NCBI RefSeq assembly: GCF_044594925.1
Contig: NZ_CP138991.1
Span: 1,612,001-1,676,000, forward strand
Direction of reading: 5' to 3'
Source of the DNA: Maribacter sp044594925
GTDB taxonomy: Bacteria; Bacteroidota; Bacteroidia; Flavobacteriales; Flavobacteriaceae
DNA: 64,000 bases
Made by a program: the position numbers and the translations under genes. Positions 52,622 to 61,050 of the stretch are shown in pieces (positions within the stretch are counted from its first letter, which is position 1; every line of letters begins with the position of its first letter). The notes beneath the pieces are model-generated. The model saw only the letters and a program-made list of their open reading frames with translations, did no database searches and was not told the origin of the DNA.

Positions 52622-53899
52622 TTATTTAAATTCTTCCAATGTCTTTTTGATAATGGAAACACAGTCCAATAATTGGTCTTTTGTCATTACCAAAGGAGGT
52701 GCAAAACGGATAATATTCCCATGTGTTGGCTTGGCTAGCAAACCATTCTCTTTCAAAGCCATACAAATATCCCATGCTGTAGAACTCTGTTCTGTATCAT
52801 TAATTAAGATAGCGTTTAAAAGTCCCTTACCACGAACACTTAGCACTAAATCACAGGTAGGAATAAATTTATTCAATTCTGCACGGAATAGTTCGCCTAA
52901 ATCAAAAGCGTTCTGAGCAAGCGCTTCTTCCTTAACTACAGCTAATGCGGCCATACCAACCGCAGCGGCAATAGGATTACCACCAAAAGTACTTCCATGG
53001 TTCCCAGGACGTATAACTTCCATAACCGGATCATTGGCCAACACCGCAGAAACAGGATAGGCACCACCTGACAAAGCTTTTCCAAGGATTAAAATATCAG
53101 GTTTTACCTCTGGAGTGCCGCTACAATGTTTATCGCTACAGGAACAATTACCACATGTAGCCAACAAACGACCTGTTCTTGCAATCCCTGTCTGTACTTC
53201 ATCAGCTATAAAGAGAACATTATATTTTTCACACAAGGCCTTGGCGTCACTTAAATAACCTGCTGAAGGAACATAAACTCCCGCTTCGCCCTGTATGGGT
53301 TCTACCAAAAATCCCGCGACGTTCGGATTATTTTTTAAAGTCTCTTCCAGAGCAGTGAGATTGTCATATGTAATCTTTATAAATCCGTCCGTATAAGGTC
53401 CAAAGTTTTTACGTGCAACAGGGTCATTAGAAAAAGAAATGATGGTGGTGGTACGTCCGTGAAAATTATTTTCGCAAACAATGATTTGCGCATTGTTTTC
53501 CTCGATACCTTTCTTTTCATAAGCCCATTTTCGGCATATCTTCAATGCAGTTTCTACAGCTTCGGCACCGGTATTCATAGGTAAAAGCTTATCAAAATGA
53601 AATGTCTCAGTAGCATACTTCTCGTACGCACCCAACATATCATTATAAAATGCCCTAGAGGTTAATGAAAGTGTTTCTGCCTGTGTTGTCATAGCCCCAA
53701 CTATTTTAGGGTGACAGTGTCCTTGGTTTACCGCTGAATAGGCCGAAAGAAAATCATAGTACTTTTTGCCTTCTACGTCCCAAACATGCACACCTTCCCC
53801 TCTACTTAAAACTACAGGTAATGGGTGGTAATTGTGGGCACCGTGTTTTTGCTCCAATTCAATTGCTTGCTGTGATGTTAATTGTTCTAAAACAGCCAT
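52622..53899 (-). CDS. rocD: Ornithine aminotransferase RocD
   Basis: A 425-residue class III aminotransferase that converts ornithine to glutamate semialdehyde. Motifs are FLSAYSAVNQGHCHPKIV, NTGAEAVETALKICRKWAY, FHGRTTTIISFSND, FIADEVQTGIARTG and DILILGKALSGG, in which K274 binds PLP. A cysteine-rich insertion (C249, C252, C254 and C259, in ATCGNCSCSDKHC) lies 15 residues before that Lys; it is absent from ordinary RocD proteins I know outside this phylum. It may bind metal. It follows the terminator at 52540 in the opposite direction. Confidence 0.92.
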   Translation of the reverse strand: MAVLEQLTSQQAIELEQKHGAHNYHPLPVVLSRGEGVHVWDVEGKKYYDFLSAYSAVNQGHCHPKIVGAMTTQAETLSLTSRAFYNDMLGAYEKYATETFHFDKLLPMNTGAEAVETALKICRKWAYEKKGIEENNAQIIVCENNFHGRTTTIISFSNDPVARKNFGPYTDGFIKITYDNLTALEETLKNNPNVAGFLVEPIQGEAGVYVPSAGYLSDAKALCEKYNVLFIADEVQTGIARTGRLLATCGNCSCSDKHCSGTPEVKPDILILGKALSGGAYPVSAVLANDPVMEVIRPGNHGSTFGGNPIAAAVGMAALAVVKEEALAQNAFDLGELFRAELNKFIPTCDLVLSVRGKGLLNAILINDTEQSSTAWDICMALKENGLLAKPTHGNIIRFAPPLVMTKDQLLDCVSIIKKTLEEFK

Positions 53900-54108
53900 T
53901 TTAATAAAATTTAAATTAAAATAAAATAACCATTCCTTCTGTACCTTTTTCCTTTCGAAGTATCGAAAATTCAGCGTAGGAGAGAAATCATCCTTAGTAG
54001 AGCTGCTAAATTACAAATTAAAGCCTATTAATTAAAGTAAGTCGGTCAACTGTTTAAAAAGGTTGTTAATACTATGCATAACTGCATTACCAATCCAAAG
54101 AAACCTTT

Positions 54109-54116
54109 TATTTTTG
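54109..54116 (+). promoter_or_regulatory. -7 promoter box giving a leaderless rlmD transcript
   Basis: TATTTTTG is an exact TAnnTTTG and ends four bases before ATG 54121. Transcription would begin at or beside the start codon. Confidence 0.5.
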
Positions 54117-54120
54117 TTCA

Positions 54121-55533
54121 ATGCGGAAAAAGAAAAGACGTCAGGTTTTTGAACATGTAGAAGTACTCGATGCGGGTGCCAAAGGAAAAACGATAGGTAA
54201 AGCTCCGGACGGGCGTGTAATTTTCTTGACCAATGCGGTTCCTGGTGATATTGTTGATGTGCAAACAACCAAAAAACGAAAAGCATATTTCGAAGGTACA
54301 GCTACTACATTTCATACTAAATCAGCCAAAAGGGTACAACCAGTATGTAAACATTTTGGTGTCTGCGGTGGGTGCAAATGGCAAAATATGGGCTATGAGC
54401 ACCAACTTTTCTACAAGCAAAAAGAGGTAGAGAACAACTTAAAAAGAATAGGTCACCTAGAACTCCCAGAAATTACTCCAATTAAAGGGTCCAAAAAAAA
54501 ATACTTCTATCGCAACAAAATGGAATTTTCTTTTTCCGACAGCAGGTGGCTAACTCTTGAGGAGCTGCAGTCCGATACTATTTTTGAAGATAAAAATGCC
54601 CTTGGTTTCCATATTCCTGGCATGTGGGACAAAATTCTAGACATTGAAAAATGTCATTTACAAGAAGATCCATCAAATGCCATTAGATTAGAAACAAAGG
54701 ATTTTGCCCAAAAGAACGGATTAACGTTTTTTAATCCCAGAAATCAACATGGCATGTTGCGTACATTGATGATACGTACTTCCTCTACCGGAGAGATAAT
54801 GGTATTAATTCAGTTTTATGAAGATGACCAGGTTAAAAGAAAGCTACTTTTAGACCATCTTGCACAAACCTTTCCAGAGATAACCGCATTGCTTTATGTA
54901 ATAAATCAAAAGCAAAACGATACCATCTACGACCAAGATATTATTTGTTATAGTGGAAGGGATCATATTTTTGAAGAAATGGAAGGTTTGCAGTTTAAAA
55001 TTAATGCAAAATCTTTCTACCAGACTAACTCTGAACAGGCTTACGAACTCTATAAGATTACCCGGGATTTTGCAGATTTAAAGGGTGATGAGCTGGTTTA
55101 TGACCTATACACAGGAACAGGAACCATAGCCCAGTTTATTTCTAAAAAAGCAAAAAAAGTAGTCGGGATAGAATCCGTTCCTGAGGCCATTTTGGATGCA
55201 AAGGAAAATGCTAAACGAAATAACATTACTAATGTAGATTTCTTTGTGGGTGACATGAAAAATGTTTTTAATGAAGCATTCATATCAGAAAATGGCACTC
55301 CAGACCTAGTTATTACAGACCCGCCACGCGATGGTATGCACAAAGACGTAGTACAACAAATACTAGCGATTTCTCCGAATAGAATAGTTTATGTAAGTTG
55401 TAATTCTGCCACCCAAGCTAGGGATTTAGCGCTGATGAAAGAGGTTTATGACGTAATCGAAGTGCAACCTGTAGATATGTTTCCACAGACCCATCACGTA
55501 GAAAATGTTGTACTTTTAGAAAAGAAAAAATAG
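54121..55533 (+). CDS. rlmD: 23S rRNA uracil-C5 methyltransferase RlmD
   Basis: A 470-residue methyltransferase for 23S rRNA (U1939 type). An N-terminal TRAM domain (about 10-65) precedes the Fe-S cluster cysteines CKHFGVCGGCKW and the SAM-binding domain with YDLYTGTGTIAQFIS and VITDPPRDGMHKD; the catalytic Cys is in YVSCNSATQARDL. The C-terminal stretch PVDMFPQTHHVENVVLL is typical of the family. A DUF6452 gene follows one base after its stop. Confidence 0.95.
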   Translation: MRKKKRRQVFEHVEVLDAGAKGKTIGKAPDGRVIFLTNAVPGDIVDVQTTKKRKAYFEGTATTFHTKSAKRVQPVCKHFGVCGGCKWQNMGYEHQLFYKQKEVENNLKRIGHLELPEITPIKGSKKKYFYRNKMEFSFSDSRWLTLEELQSDTIFEDKNALGFHIPGMWDKILDIEKCHLQEDPSNAIRLETKDFAQKNGLTFFNPRNQHGMLRTLMIRTSSTGEIMVLIQFYEDDQVKRKLLLDHLAQTFPEITALLYVINQKQNDTIYDQDIICYSGRDHIFEEMEGLQFKINAKSFYQTNSEQAYELYKITRDFADLKGDELVYDLYTGTGTIAQFISKKAKKVVGIESVPEAILDAKENAKRNNITNVDFFVGDMKNVFNEAFISENGTPDLVITDPPRDGMHKDVVQQILAISPNRIVYVSCNSATQARDLALMKEVYDVIEVQPVDMFPQTHHVENVVLLEKKK

Positions 55534-55534
55534 C

Positions 55535-56041
55535 ATGAATAATATTCGAAGAGGGCTTCTAGTGCTACTTTGCTTCATAGCTGTAGCTTCCTGCCAAAAG
55601 GACGATATATGCGTTGAAGGAGACACGCCTTTAATGGTAGTTGAATTTTTTAATATTACCAATCCTGATGCGCTAAAGAATGTTACAGCTTTAAGAGTTG
55701 TGGGAGAAGGACAAACACTAACGGTCAATACCGTTGCTGACAGGTCTAACTTAAATACGATAACCATTCCGTTAAAAACTGCTGAGGATATTACTAGTTT
55801 CCTGCTCATATCAAACTCTGCCTCTGATGACAATGGCGCCGAAACGGGAAATGTTGATACGGTTAATTTTTCTTATTCCAGATTGGAAGATTTTAAATCC
55901 CGGGCGTGTGGTTTTGTTATCAATTACGATAATTTAAGCGCAGAACTACAAACAGATACGGATAATTGGATACAAGATATAGAAATTACACAGACACGGA
56001 TTATTAACGCAGACTCTACTCATGTCAAAATTTTTCATTAA
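55535..56041 (+). CDS. DUF6452 lipoprotein
   Basis: A 168-residue lipoprotein (lipobox VASC, Cys20) in the flavobacterial DUF6452 family: DDICVEGDTPLMVVEFFN, ITIPLKTAEDITSFLL and the cysteine-containing end FKSRACGFVINYDNLSAEL. Function unknown. It lies between rlmD (one-base gap) and a DUF6048 gene (20-base overlap), a gene order I associate with this phylum. Confidence 0.85.
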   Translation: MNNIRRGLLVLLCFIAVASCQKDDICVEGDTPLMVVEFFNITNPDALKNVTALRVVGEGQTLTVNTVADRSNLNTITIPLKTAEDITSFLLISNSASDDNGAETGNVDTVNFSYSRLEDFKSRACGFVINYDNLSAELQTDTDNWIQDIEITQTRIINADSTHVKIFH

Positions 56042-56783
56042 TATTTTTCTGTTTTTGAATCTTGTACTGGTTTTTGGCCAAAGCAAACCTATTGACACCA
56101 TGCCAAAGGATACTGTAGAATACAAACAGTCCTACGGGCTTAGGGCTGGCATTGATTTAAGCAGGTTAATTTTAACAAGTTTAGATGATAATTACTCCGG
56201 TTTTGAAATAGTAGCGGATTATAGGATTACGCAAAACCTATATGTGGCGGCCGAGCTAGGTAATGAAGAAAGAACAAGACAGGAAGATCTCTATAACTTT
56301 ACGACATCCGGTAGCTACATAAAAGTCGGGGTAGACAATAATACCTATGCAAACTGGTACGGCGAGCAAAATTCTCTATTTATGGGAGCTAGACTTGCTT
56401 TTAGCACCTTTAACAATACCTTGAACAATTATCAACTATTTGATTCTAACCGTTATTGGAATCCCGAAGGTTTTGCCCCCGGTTCAGATGTACCAGAGGA
56501 GTTTAACGGACGAAACGCAGCTTGGATAGAAGCACTTTTCGGCACCAAAATAGAATTGTTTTCCAATATTTTTTTAGGAGCAAGCATTCGCTTAGGTTTT
56601 CTTTTCACGGATGCTCAAGATGGGAGATTTCCCATTTTATGGGTACCCGGTTTCAATAAGGTTACCTGGGATAGTAAATTTGGTGTAGGCTATAATTATT
56701 CCCTATCCTATTTTCTGCCCCTGTACAAAAAGAAAAACAAGACGAAGAAAAAGATTGAGGAACTAGAAAAACAAGAAGAATAA
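56022..56783 (+). CDS. DUF6048 outer-membrane-type protein
   Basis: A 253-residue secreted protein (signal peptide FINIFLFLNLVLVFGQ) with beta-barrel-like strands: YGLRAGIDLSRLILT, FEIVADYRITQNLYVAAELGN, WIEALFGTKIELFSNIFLGAS. The C-terminus is lysine/glutamate-rich (KKKNKTKKKIEELEKQEE). It matches the DUF6048 family. Its start overlaps the end of the DUF6452 gene by 20 bases, so the two are translated together and may form one outer membrane assembly with the lipoprotein. Confidence 0.85.
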   Translation: MSKFFINIFLFLNLVLVFGQSKPIDTMPKDTVEYKQSYGLRAGIDLSRLILTSLDDNYSGFEIVADYRITQNLYVAAELGNEERTRQEDLYNFTTSGSYIKVGVDNNTYANWYGEQNSLFMGARLAFSTFNNTLNNYQLFDSNRYWNPEGFAPGSDVPEEFNGRNAAWIEALFGTKIELFSNIFLGASIRLGFLFTDAQDGRFPILWVPGFNKVTWDSKFGVGYNYSLSYFLPLYKKKNKTKKKIEELEKQEE

Positions 56784-56784
56784 A

Positions 56785-57012
56785 CTACATTTCCTTAATG
56801 CCCTTTAGAAATATCCACTTCATGACTAAACGTGGACCGGCTGTATTTACTATTGCGAATTTTGGTGCTAACACGGTCGCAATAATAGCCGAGAGTAATG
56901 CAAGTAACAATCTATTGAGTTCAAAAAAACAGGAAAGACCAAACCTAGTAATAAGAAATAGGACAGCAAATCCGATGAAATTAAATAAGAGTGCCTTGTT
57001 TTTTAAAGTCAT
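56785..57012 (-). CDS. Small membrane protein, unknown function
   Basis: A 75-residue protein with two hydrophobic helices (ALLFNFIGFAVLFLITRFGL and LLLALLSAIIATVLAP) and a basic C-terminus (KWIFLKGIKEM). It lies three bases after the RlmL-like gene on the same strand and one base from the end of the DUF6048 gene. A plus-strand frame over the same bases is rich in polar residues and not credible. No family name comes to mind. Confidence 0.75.
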   Translation of the reverse strand: MTLKNKALLFNFIGFAVLFLITRFGLSCFFELNRLLLALLSAIIATVLAPKFAIVNTAGPRLVMKWIFLKGIKEM

Positions 57013-57015
57013 ACG

Positions 57016-58200
57016 TTAATCCTGTTTGTTGTATTTCGCTTTTTTACTACCCTCGTACATGACATACTGTACCAATCGTGATTCTAAATGGCTATTGAAC
57101 ACTTTTATCTTTCTTGAAGGACGTAAACCCACAAACTTCAAAGCCTGCAAATTAGAGGTAATAAACCAAGCGTTAGTACCGGGATATCCTTGTTTTAAAG
57201 TATCTCCAATATCCGAGTAAAAAGCTTCAACATCAAAATCCGAATCTAAATCAGAACGGTCTAACCGCTCCCCATAAGGTGGATTAAAACACATATGTAA
57301 TTGACCCTCGTTTTCCTTATCTGTCTTAAAAAAATTAGCCCTTTTGAGTGTAATATAATCTTCCAAATTAGCACTTTCAATATTTTCCTGTGCTTTTCTT
57401 ATAGCCGATGGTGCTTTATCATAACCTGTGATTTTATGATGAAATTCCCTAGTCTTCTTTAAACTAGAATTTATAATCTTTTCAAAAAGTTCTTCGTCAA
57501 AATCGGGCCACTTTTCAAAAGCGAAACCTTTTCTATTGATGTTAGCCGGAATGTTACAGGCGATCATAGCGGCTTCCGTAAGCATTGTTCCACTACCGCA
57601 CATGGGATCTAAAAAATCGCACTGGCCATCCCATCCACTTAGTAGTAATAAACCCGAAGCTAACACTTCATTAATAGGAGCAATATTAGTAGAGATACGA
57701 TAACCTCTGTGATGTAAAGAACTACCTGAACTATCTAAAGAAACATTACAGGTATTATTATGAATATGCATGTTTATACGCAGATCAGGATGTTTTACAT
57801 CAACATCTGGTCTTTTCCCTTCGGTATCCCTAAATTTATCTACAATAGCATCTTTAGTTTTCTGGGACACATATAAAGAGTGTGTAAAAGCTTCCGAATT
57901 CACGGTAGAATCTATAGCGAAAGTATCATCGATAGAAAGGTGTTCCGACCAATCCATTTGGTAGATTTTCCGATATAAATCCTTCTCATTATTCACTTGA
58001 AAGGATTTTATAGGTTTAATTATTTTAATGGCCGTACGCAGACAAAGATTGGCTTTGTACATAAAACCTGTATCACCATCAAAAGCAACATTTCGCACCC
58101 CCTCTTTCACGTTCCCCGCTCCAAGATTACGTAGTTCTTTTGCTAGTATTTCTTCAAACCCGAAAAGGGTCTTGGCCACCATTCTAAAATTATTACCCAT
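57016..58200 (-). CDS. THUMP domain RNA methyltransferase (RlmL-like)
   Basis: A 394-residue class I methyltransferase. An N-terminal THUMP domain (about 1-165; VAKTLFGFEEILAKELRNLG) precedes the SAM-binding part with FLDPMCGSGTMLTEAAMIA and the N2-methylguanine motif FNPPYGERL. The family methylates guanine N2 in 23S rRNA (G2445 type). It is shorter than E. coli RlmL because it lacks the second methyltransferase domain. The start may be ATG 58182 (MVAKTLF) as well. Confidence 0.9.
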   Translation of the reverse strand: MGNNFRMVAKTLFGFEEILAKELRNLGAGNVKEGVRNVAFDGDTGFMYKANLCLRTAIKIIKPIKSFQVNNEKDLYRKIYQMDWSEHLSIDDTFAIDSTVNSEAFTHSLYVSQKTKDAIVDKFRDTEGKRPDVDVKHPDLRINMHIHNNTCNVSLDSSGSSLHHRGYRISTNIAPINEVLASGLLLLSGWDGQCDFLDPMCGSGTMLTEAAMIACNIPANINRKGFAFEKWPDFDEELFEKIINSSLKKTREFHHKITGYDKAPSAIRKAQENIESANLEDYITLKRANFFKTDKENEGQLHMCFNPPYGERLDRSDLDSDFDVEAFYSDIGDTLKQGYPGTNAWFITSNLQALKFVGLRPSRKIKVFNSHLESRLVQYVMYEGSKKAKYNKQD

Positions 58201-58220
58201 CAGCTATTTTTAACCTACCA

Positions 58221-58239
58221 CAAAAATACGTTAATTTTG
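58221..58239. promoter_or_regulatory. Back-to-back -7 boxes for the RlmL-like and ZIP genes
   Basis: On the minus strand TATTTTTG (58228-58221) and on the plus strand TAATTTTG (58232-58239) both match TAnnTTTG exactly, and are three bases apart. The RlmL-like transcript would begin near 58216 and the ZIP transcript near 58244. Two polymerases could not occupy both at once. Confidence 0.55.
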
Positions 58240-58290
58240 ATGCCGAAAAGGAGAAAGATTAATTCCTTTCCTTACCACTTACTACCTTAA

Positions 58291-58962
58291 ATGATATATC
58301 TATTACCAGTACTTGGAGTTATTCTTAGTTTTATTTTAGTCTTAATCCTAAAGCCTAAGAATAAAGAGCATTTTAAGCTGTTGCTTGCGTTTAGCGGTAC
58401 ATTTCTACTAGCACTTACCATTTTCGAGCTACTCCCAGAAGTTTATGAAGGTTCAGATACAAAAACCATTGGGGTATATATAATGCTAGGTATCTTATTG
58501 CAGATTTTCTTAGAATTCTTTTCTAAGGGTGCAGAGCATGGCCATGTTCATTTGTCAAGTAAGAGTGAAGTATTCCCGTGGCTCTTGTTCATAAGTCTTT
58601 CGCTGCATTCGCTTTTAGAAGGAGTTCCTGTATTGACCAATGAAACTATAATATATGGTATTTTAATTCATAAAATACCTATAGCTCTTATACTTAGTGT
58701 ATTCCTGTTGGGCTCTAAACTTAAGACCTTTTATGCTGGTTTATTCATAGTAGTTTTTGCCTTTATGACTCCCTTGGGAACATTTTTAGCAGATAACATA
58801 GCATTGATAAAAGACTATAGCGTTTATTTAAATGCTATGGTCATCGGCATATTTTTTCATATCTCTACGGTAATATTATTTGAAAGCTCTGAAGGACATA
58901 AATTTAACCTTAGAAAATTGATGGTTATTATCCTGGGGATAATCATTGCATATTTTTTATGA
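58291..58962 (+). CDS. ZIP family metal transporter
   Basis: A 223-residue membrane protein with about seven to eight segments. ZIP-type features are the histidine-rich loop GAEHGHVHLSS, the helix SLHSLLEGVPV (metal-binding H and E) and HKIPIALILSVFLLGS. It should import zinc or another divalent metal. Its stop codon is directly followed by the DUF4268 start with no gap. Confidence 0.88.
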   Translation: MIYLLPVLGVILSFILVLILKPKNKEHFKLLLAFSGTFLLALTIFELLPEVYEGSDTKTIGVYIMLGILLQIFLEFFSKGAEHGHVHLSSKSEVFPWLLFISLSLHSLLEGVPVLTNETIIYGILIHKIPIALILSVFLLGSKLKTFYAGLFIVVFAFMTPLGTFLADNIALIKDYSVYLNAMVIGIFFHISTVILFESSEGHKFNLRKLMVIILGIIIAYFL

Positions 58963-59385
58963 ATGTTTAGTAAAGAAGAGTCCAGAAAATTAAGGGAAGC
59001 GTTTTGGATAGCTTTTGGAAAATCCTATCCTAGAAAATGGATTCTATATAAAACAGGGAAGAAAGGTCTTGTTTTTAAATTTCATTTCGATTTAAAACAA
59101 GCTATGGTCTCCCTTGATGTAGTTGGTGATTTGGAACAAAGAATTGAAACATGGGAAAAGCTGAGTTCATTAAAAAACTTACTATTGGCCGACTATCTCC
59201 CCAATGCTGTCTTCAAAGACTATTATCATTTAGAGAACCAAAAAGAAATCTCTCGCATCTATGTTGAAAAACATGATGTTTCCATTCATAATAAGAACAC
59301 ATGGCAGGAAACCATGGTCTTTCTACACGGCACTATGCTATGTTTTGAAGACTTCTTTCTTACATATGAGGATATTATAAGGTAA
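58963..59385 (+). CDS. DUF4268 protein
   Basis: A 140-residue soluble protein of the DUF4268 family: SRKLREAFWIAFGKSYPRKW, FKFHFDLKQAMVSLDVV and the end TMLCFEDFFLTYEDIIR. In other bacteria the domain occurs alone or attached to nuclease-like proteins; its function is not known. It starts immediately after the ZIP gene stop, so the two form one unit. Confidence 0.85.
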   Translation: MFSKEESRKLREAFWIAFGKSYPRKWILYKTGKKGLVFKFHFDLKQAMVSLDVVGDLEQRIETWEKLSSLKNLLLADYLPNAVFKDYYHLENQKEISRIYVEKHDVSIHNKNTWQETMVFLHGTMLCFEDFFLTYEDIIR

Positions 59386-59423
59386 TTCTGATATTTAGTA
59401 TCTTTAGAGATAGACCTAAGCAA

Positions 59424-60347
59424 ATGAATAAATATCTGCTAGTTATCATAACAATAGTTATCGGTAATTACCTCAATAGTCAAAATCTAGAACCTTTTGA
59501 AATTTCAGACGAATGGTTAACACATATTCAGGAAATAGCCCCGTCAAAACCAACTACCATAGTTAAAAAGAAAAGAAACATTCTCGTTTTCTCACTGCAC
59601 ACTGGGTTTAAGCACTGGACCATACCTCACACGGAGGCTGTAATTATGAAATTAGCTAACAAATCAGGTGCCTTTAACGTCGTTTCTTCAAAATACATAA
59701 ACGAATTTACCAAGGAGCAACTTAATGAATATGACGCCATAATTTTAAATAATAACTGCTCTATTCGTCCAAGAAGAAATATTTTCTTAGATATTCTTGA
59801 TATGAACAAAAACTTAACTCCAGAGGAAAAAAATAAAAAGGCGGGACAATTAGAAAATAATTTATTGGAGTATGTTAATAATGGTGGCGGTCTCATGGTT
59901 TTACATGGTGTTGTAACGATGTTGAACAAATCTAGAGATTTCAGCAAGTTAGTTGGTGGTAGCTTTGATTATCATCCTAAACAACAAATGATAAAAGTTG
60001 AATTAGTGAACCCGGAACATCCAATGGTCAGCGCATTTAAGGGTGAAGGTTTTGAACACGTAGATGAACCGTATATTTTTAATAATGCCTACAGAGATTT
60101 TAACTTTAGACCCTTACTATCCATGAGTCTCAATAAAATTAAGGGTATTAAGGAGGATAGCAAGGATGACATAAGCTACATTTCTTGGATTAAGAAATAT
60201 GGTAAGGGGCGTGTTTTTTACTGTGCTCCGTCCCATAACCCACAAAGCTATTCTAATCCACAATTTTTAGAATTTCTATTAGATGGCATGCAATATGTGT
60301 CCGGGGACTTAAAGTGTGATGATAGTCCTATAAATAAACCTAAATAA
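59424..60347 (+). CDS. Secreted ThuA domain protein
   Basis: A 307-residue protein with an N-terminal hydrophobic segment (LLVIITIVIGNYLNSQ) but no clear lipobox. The ThuA domain shows ILVFSLHTGFKHWTIPHTEA, the strand DAIILNNNCS, GGGLMVLHGVV, VNPEHPM and KGRVFYCAPSHNPQSY. It is a diverged relative of the ThuA lipoprotein at 29763. Its genomic neighbours do not show sugar metabolism, so its substrate is unclear. A near-consensus box TATCTTTA lies about 25 bases before its ATG. Confidence 0.87.
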   Translation: MNKYLLVIITIVIGNYLNSQNLEPFEISDEWLTHIQEIAPSKPTTIVKKKRNILVFSLHTGFKHWTIPHTEAVIMKLANKSGAFNVVSSKYINEFTKEQLNEYDAIILNNNCSIRPRRNIFLDILDMNKNLTPEEKNKKAGQLENNLLEYVNNGGGLMVLHGVVTMLNKSRDFSKLVGGSFDYHPKQQMIKVELVNPEHPMVSAFKGEGFEHVDEPYIFNNAYRDFNFRPLLSMSLNKIKGIKEDSKDDISYISWIKKYGKGRVFYCAPSHNPQSYSNPQFLEFLLDGMQYVSGDLKCDDSPINKPK

Positions 60348-60370
60348 TACTCAACCTAAATGTAGTCGCT

Positions 60371-61003
60371 TTATATGACATCTAAAAATATAAAAAGCCA
60401 GTGACTTAAAGCACCGGCAAGGACAAATAAGTGCCATATGAAATGATTGTAAGGTATCTTTTCTATAGCGTAAAAAAAAATTCCAGCAGTATAGAATCCA
60501 CCTCCCATAAATAATAGATTCCTGCCAAATTTTTGGGTATGATCCAAAAGGTTTTGAAAGTCCAAAACAATCAACCAACCCATAACTAAATATAGAAGTA
60601 ATGAAACAAACTCATATTTTCCTGTAAAGAATAATTTAAGTAGGGCGCCAATAGCCGCAATGAACCAAACGTAAATAAAAATATCCCAACCATTTCCGTT
60701 AATCAAGGTAATCAAAGCAACAGGAGTATAAGTGCCTGCTATTAAAAGATATATGCAGATATGATCTAGAATTCTTAGTTTGTTCCTAAAACGAGCAAAA
60801 GAAACATGATGATAAAGAGAGGAAGCAATGAACATGAGTATAAAAGTGAAACTATACACTATAATACTAAAAGTTGCATAGTCGGTTTTGTGAGAATTCC
60901 TAATTAGTAAAAAATAAAAGCCAAAAACGCCAAACAAAGCGCCTACCAGATGTGAAACTGTATTAAGCCTTTCTTCTTTTTGATCCGCAGTTTTATTTGT
61001 CAT
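60371..61003 (-). CDS. Hemolysin III / PAQR family membrane protein
   Basis: A 210-residue protein with seven membrane segments. It carries the hemolysin III motifs: NTVSHLVGALFG at the start, SLYHHVSFARFRNKLRILDH with the conserved His and Asp, IAGTYTPVALI, and HFIWHLFVLAGALSHW at the end. The family includes zinc-dependent ceramidase-like proteins; the role in bacteria is open. It faces the ThuA gene tail to tail with 23 bases between them. Confidence 0.92.
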   Translation of the reverse strand: MTNKTADQKEERLNTVSHLVGALFGVFGFYFLLIRNSHKTDYATFSIIVYSFTFILMFIASSLYHHVSFARFRNKLRILDHICIYLLIAGTYTPVALITLINGNGWDIFIYVWFIAAIGALLKLFFTGKYEFVSLLLYLVMGWLIVLDFQNLLDHTQKFGRNLLFMGGGFYTAGIFFYAIEKIPYNHFIWHLFVLAGALSHWLFIFLDVI

Positions 61004-61050
61004 TTAAATTGATGCGATTATTATCATTACTCAGCAAACATGAGCTTGCA

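Noticed and set aside
54032..54430. Short frames overlapping the start of rlmD on both strands
   Set aside because: They are shadows of the well-supported RlmD frame, whose TRAM and Fe-S motifs cover the same bases.
56798..57019. Plus-strand frame of 73 residues opposite the small membrane protein
   Set aside because: The minus-strand product has two good hydrophobic helices and follows directly after the RlmL-like gene; the other frame looks like noise.
59424..60347. Second ThuA gene as part of a 3-keto-sugar locus
   Set aside because: The neighbours are a metal transporter, DUF4268 and PAQR proteins, with no DUF1080, Gfo/Idh or dehydrogenase gene nearby.
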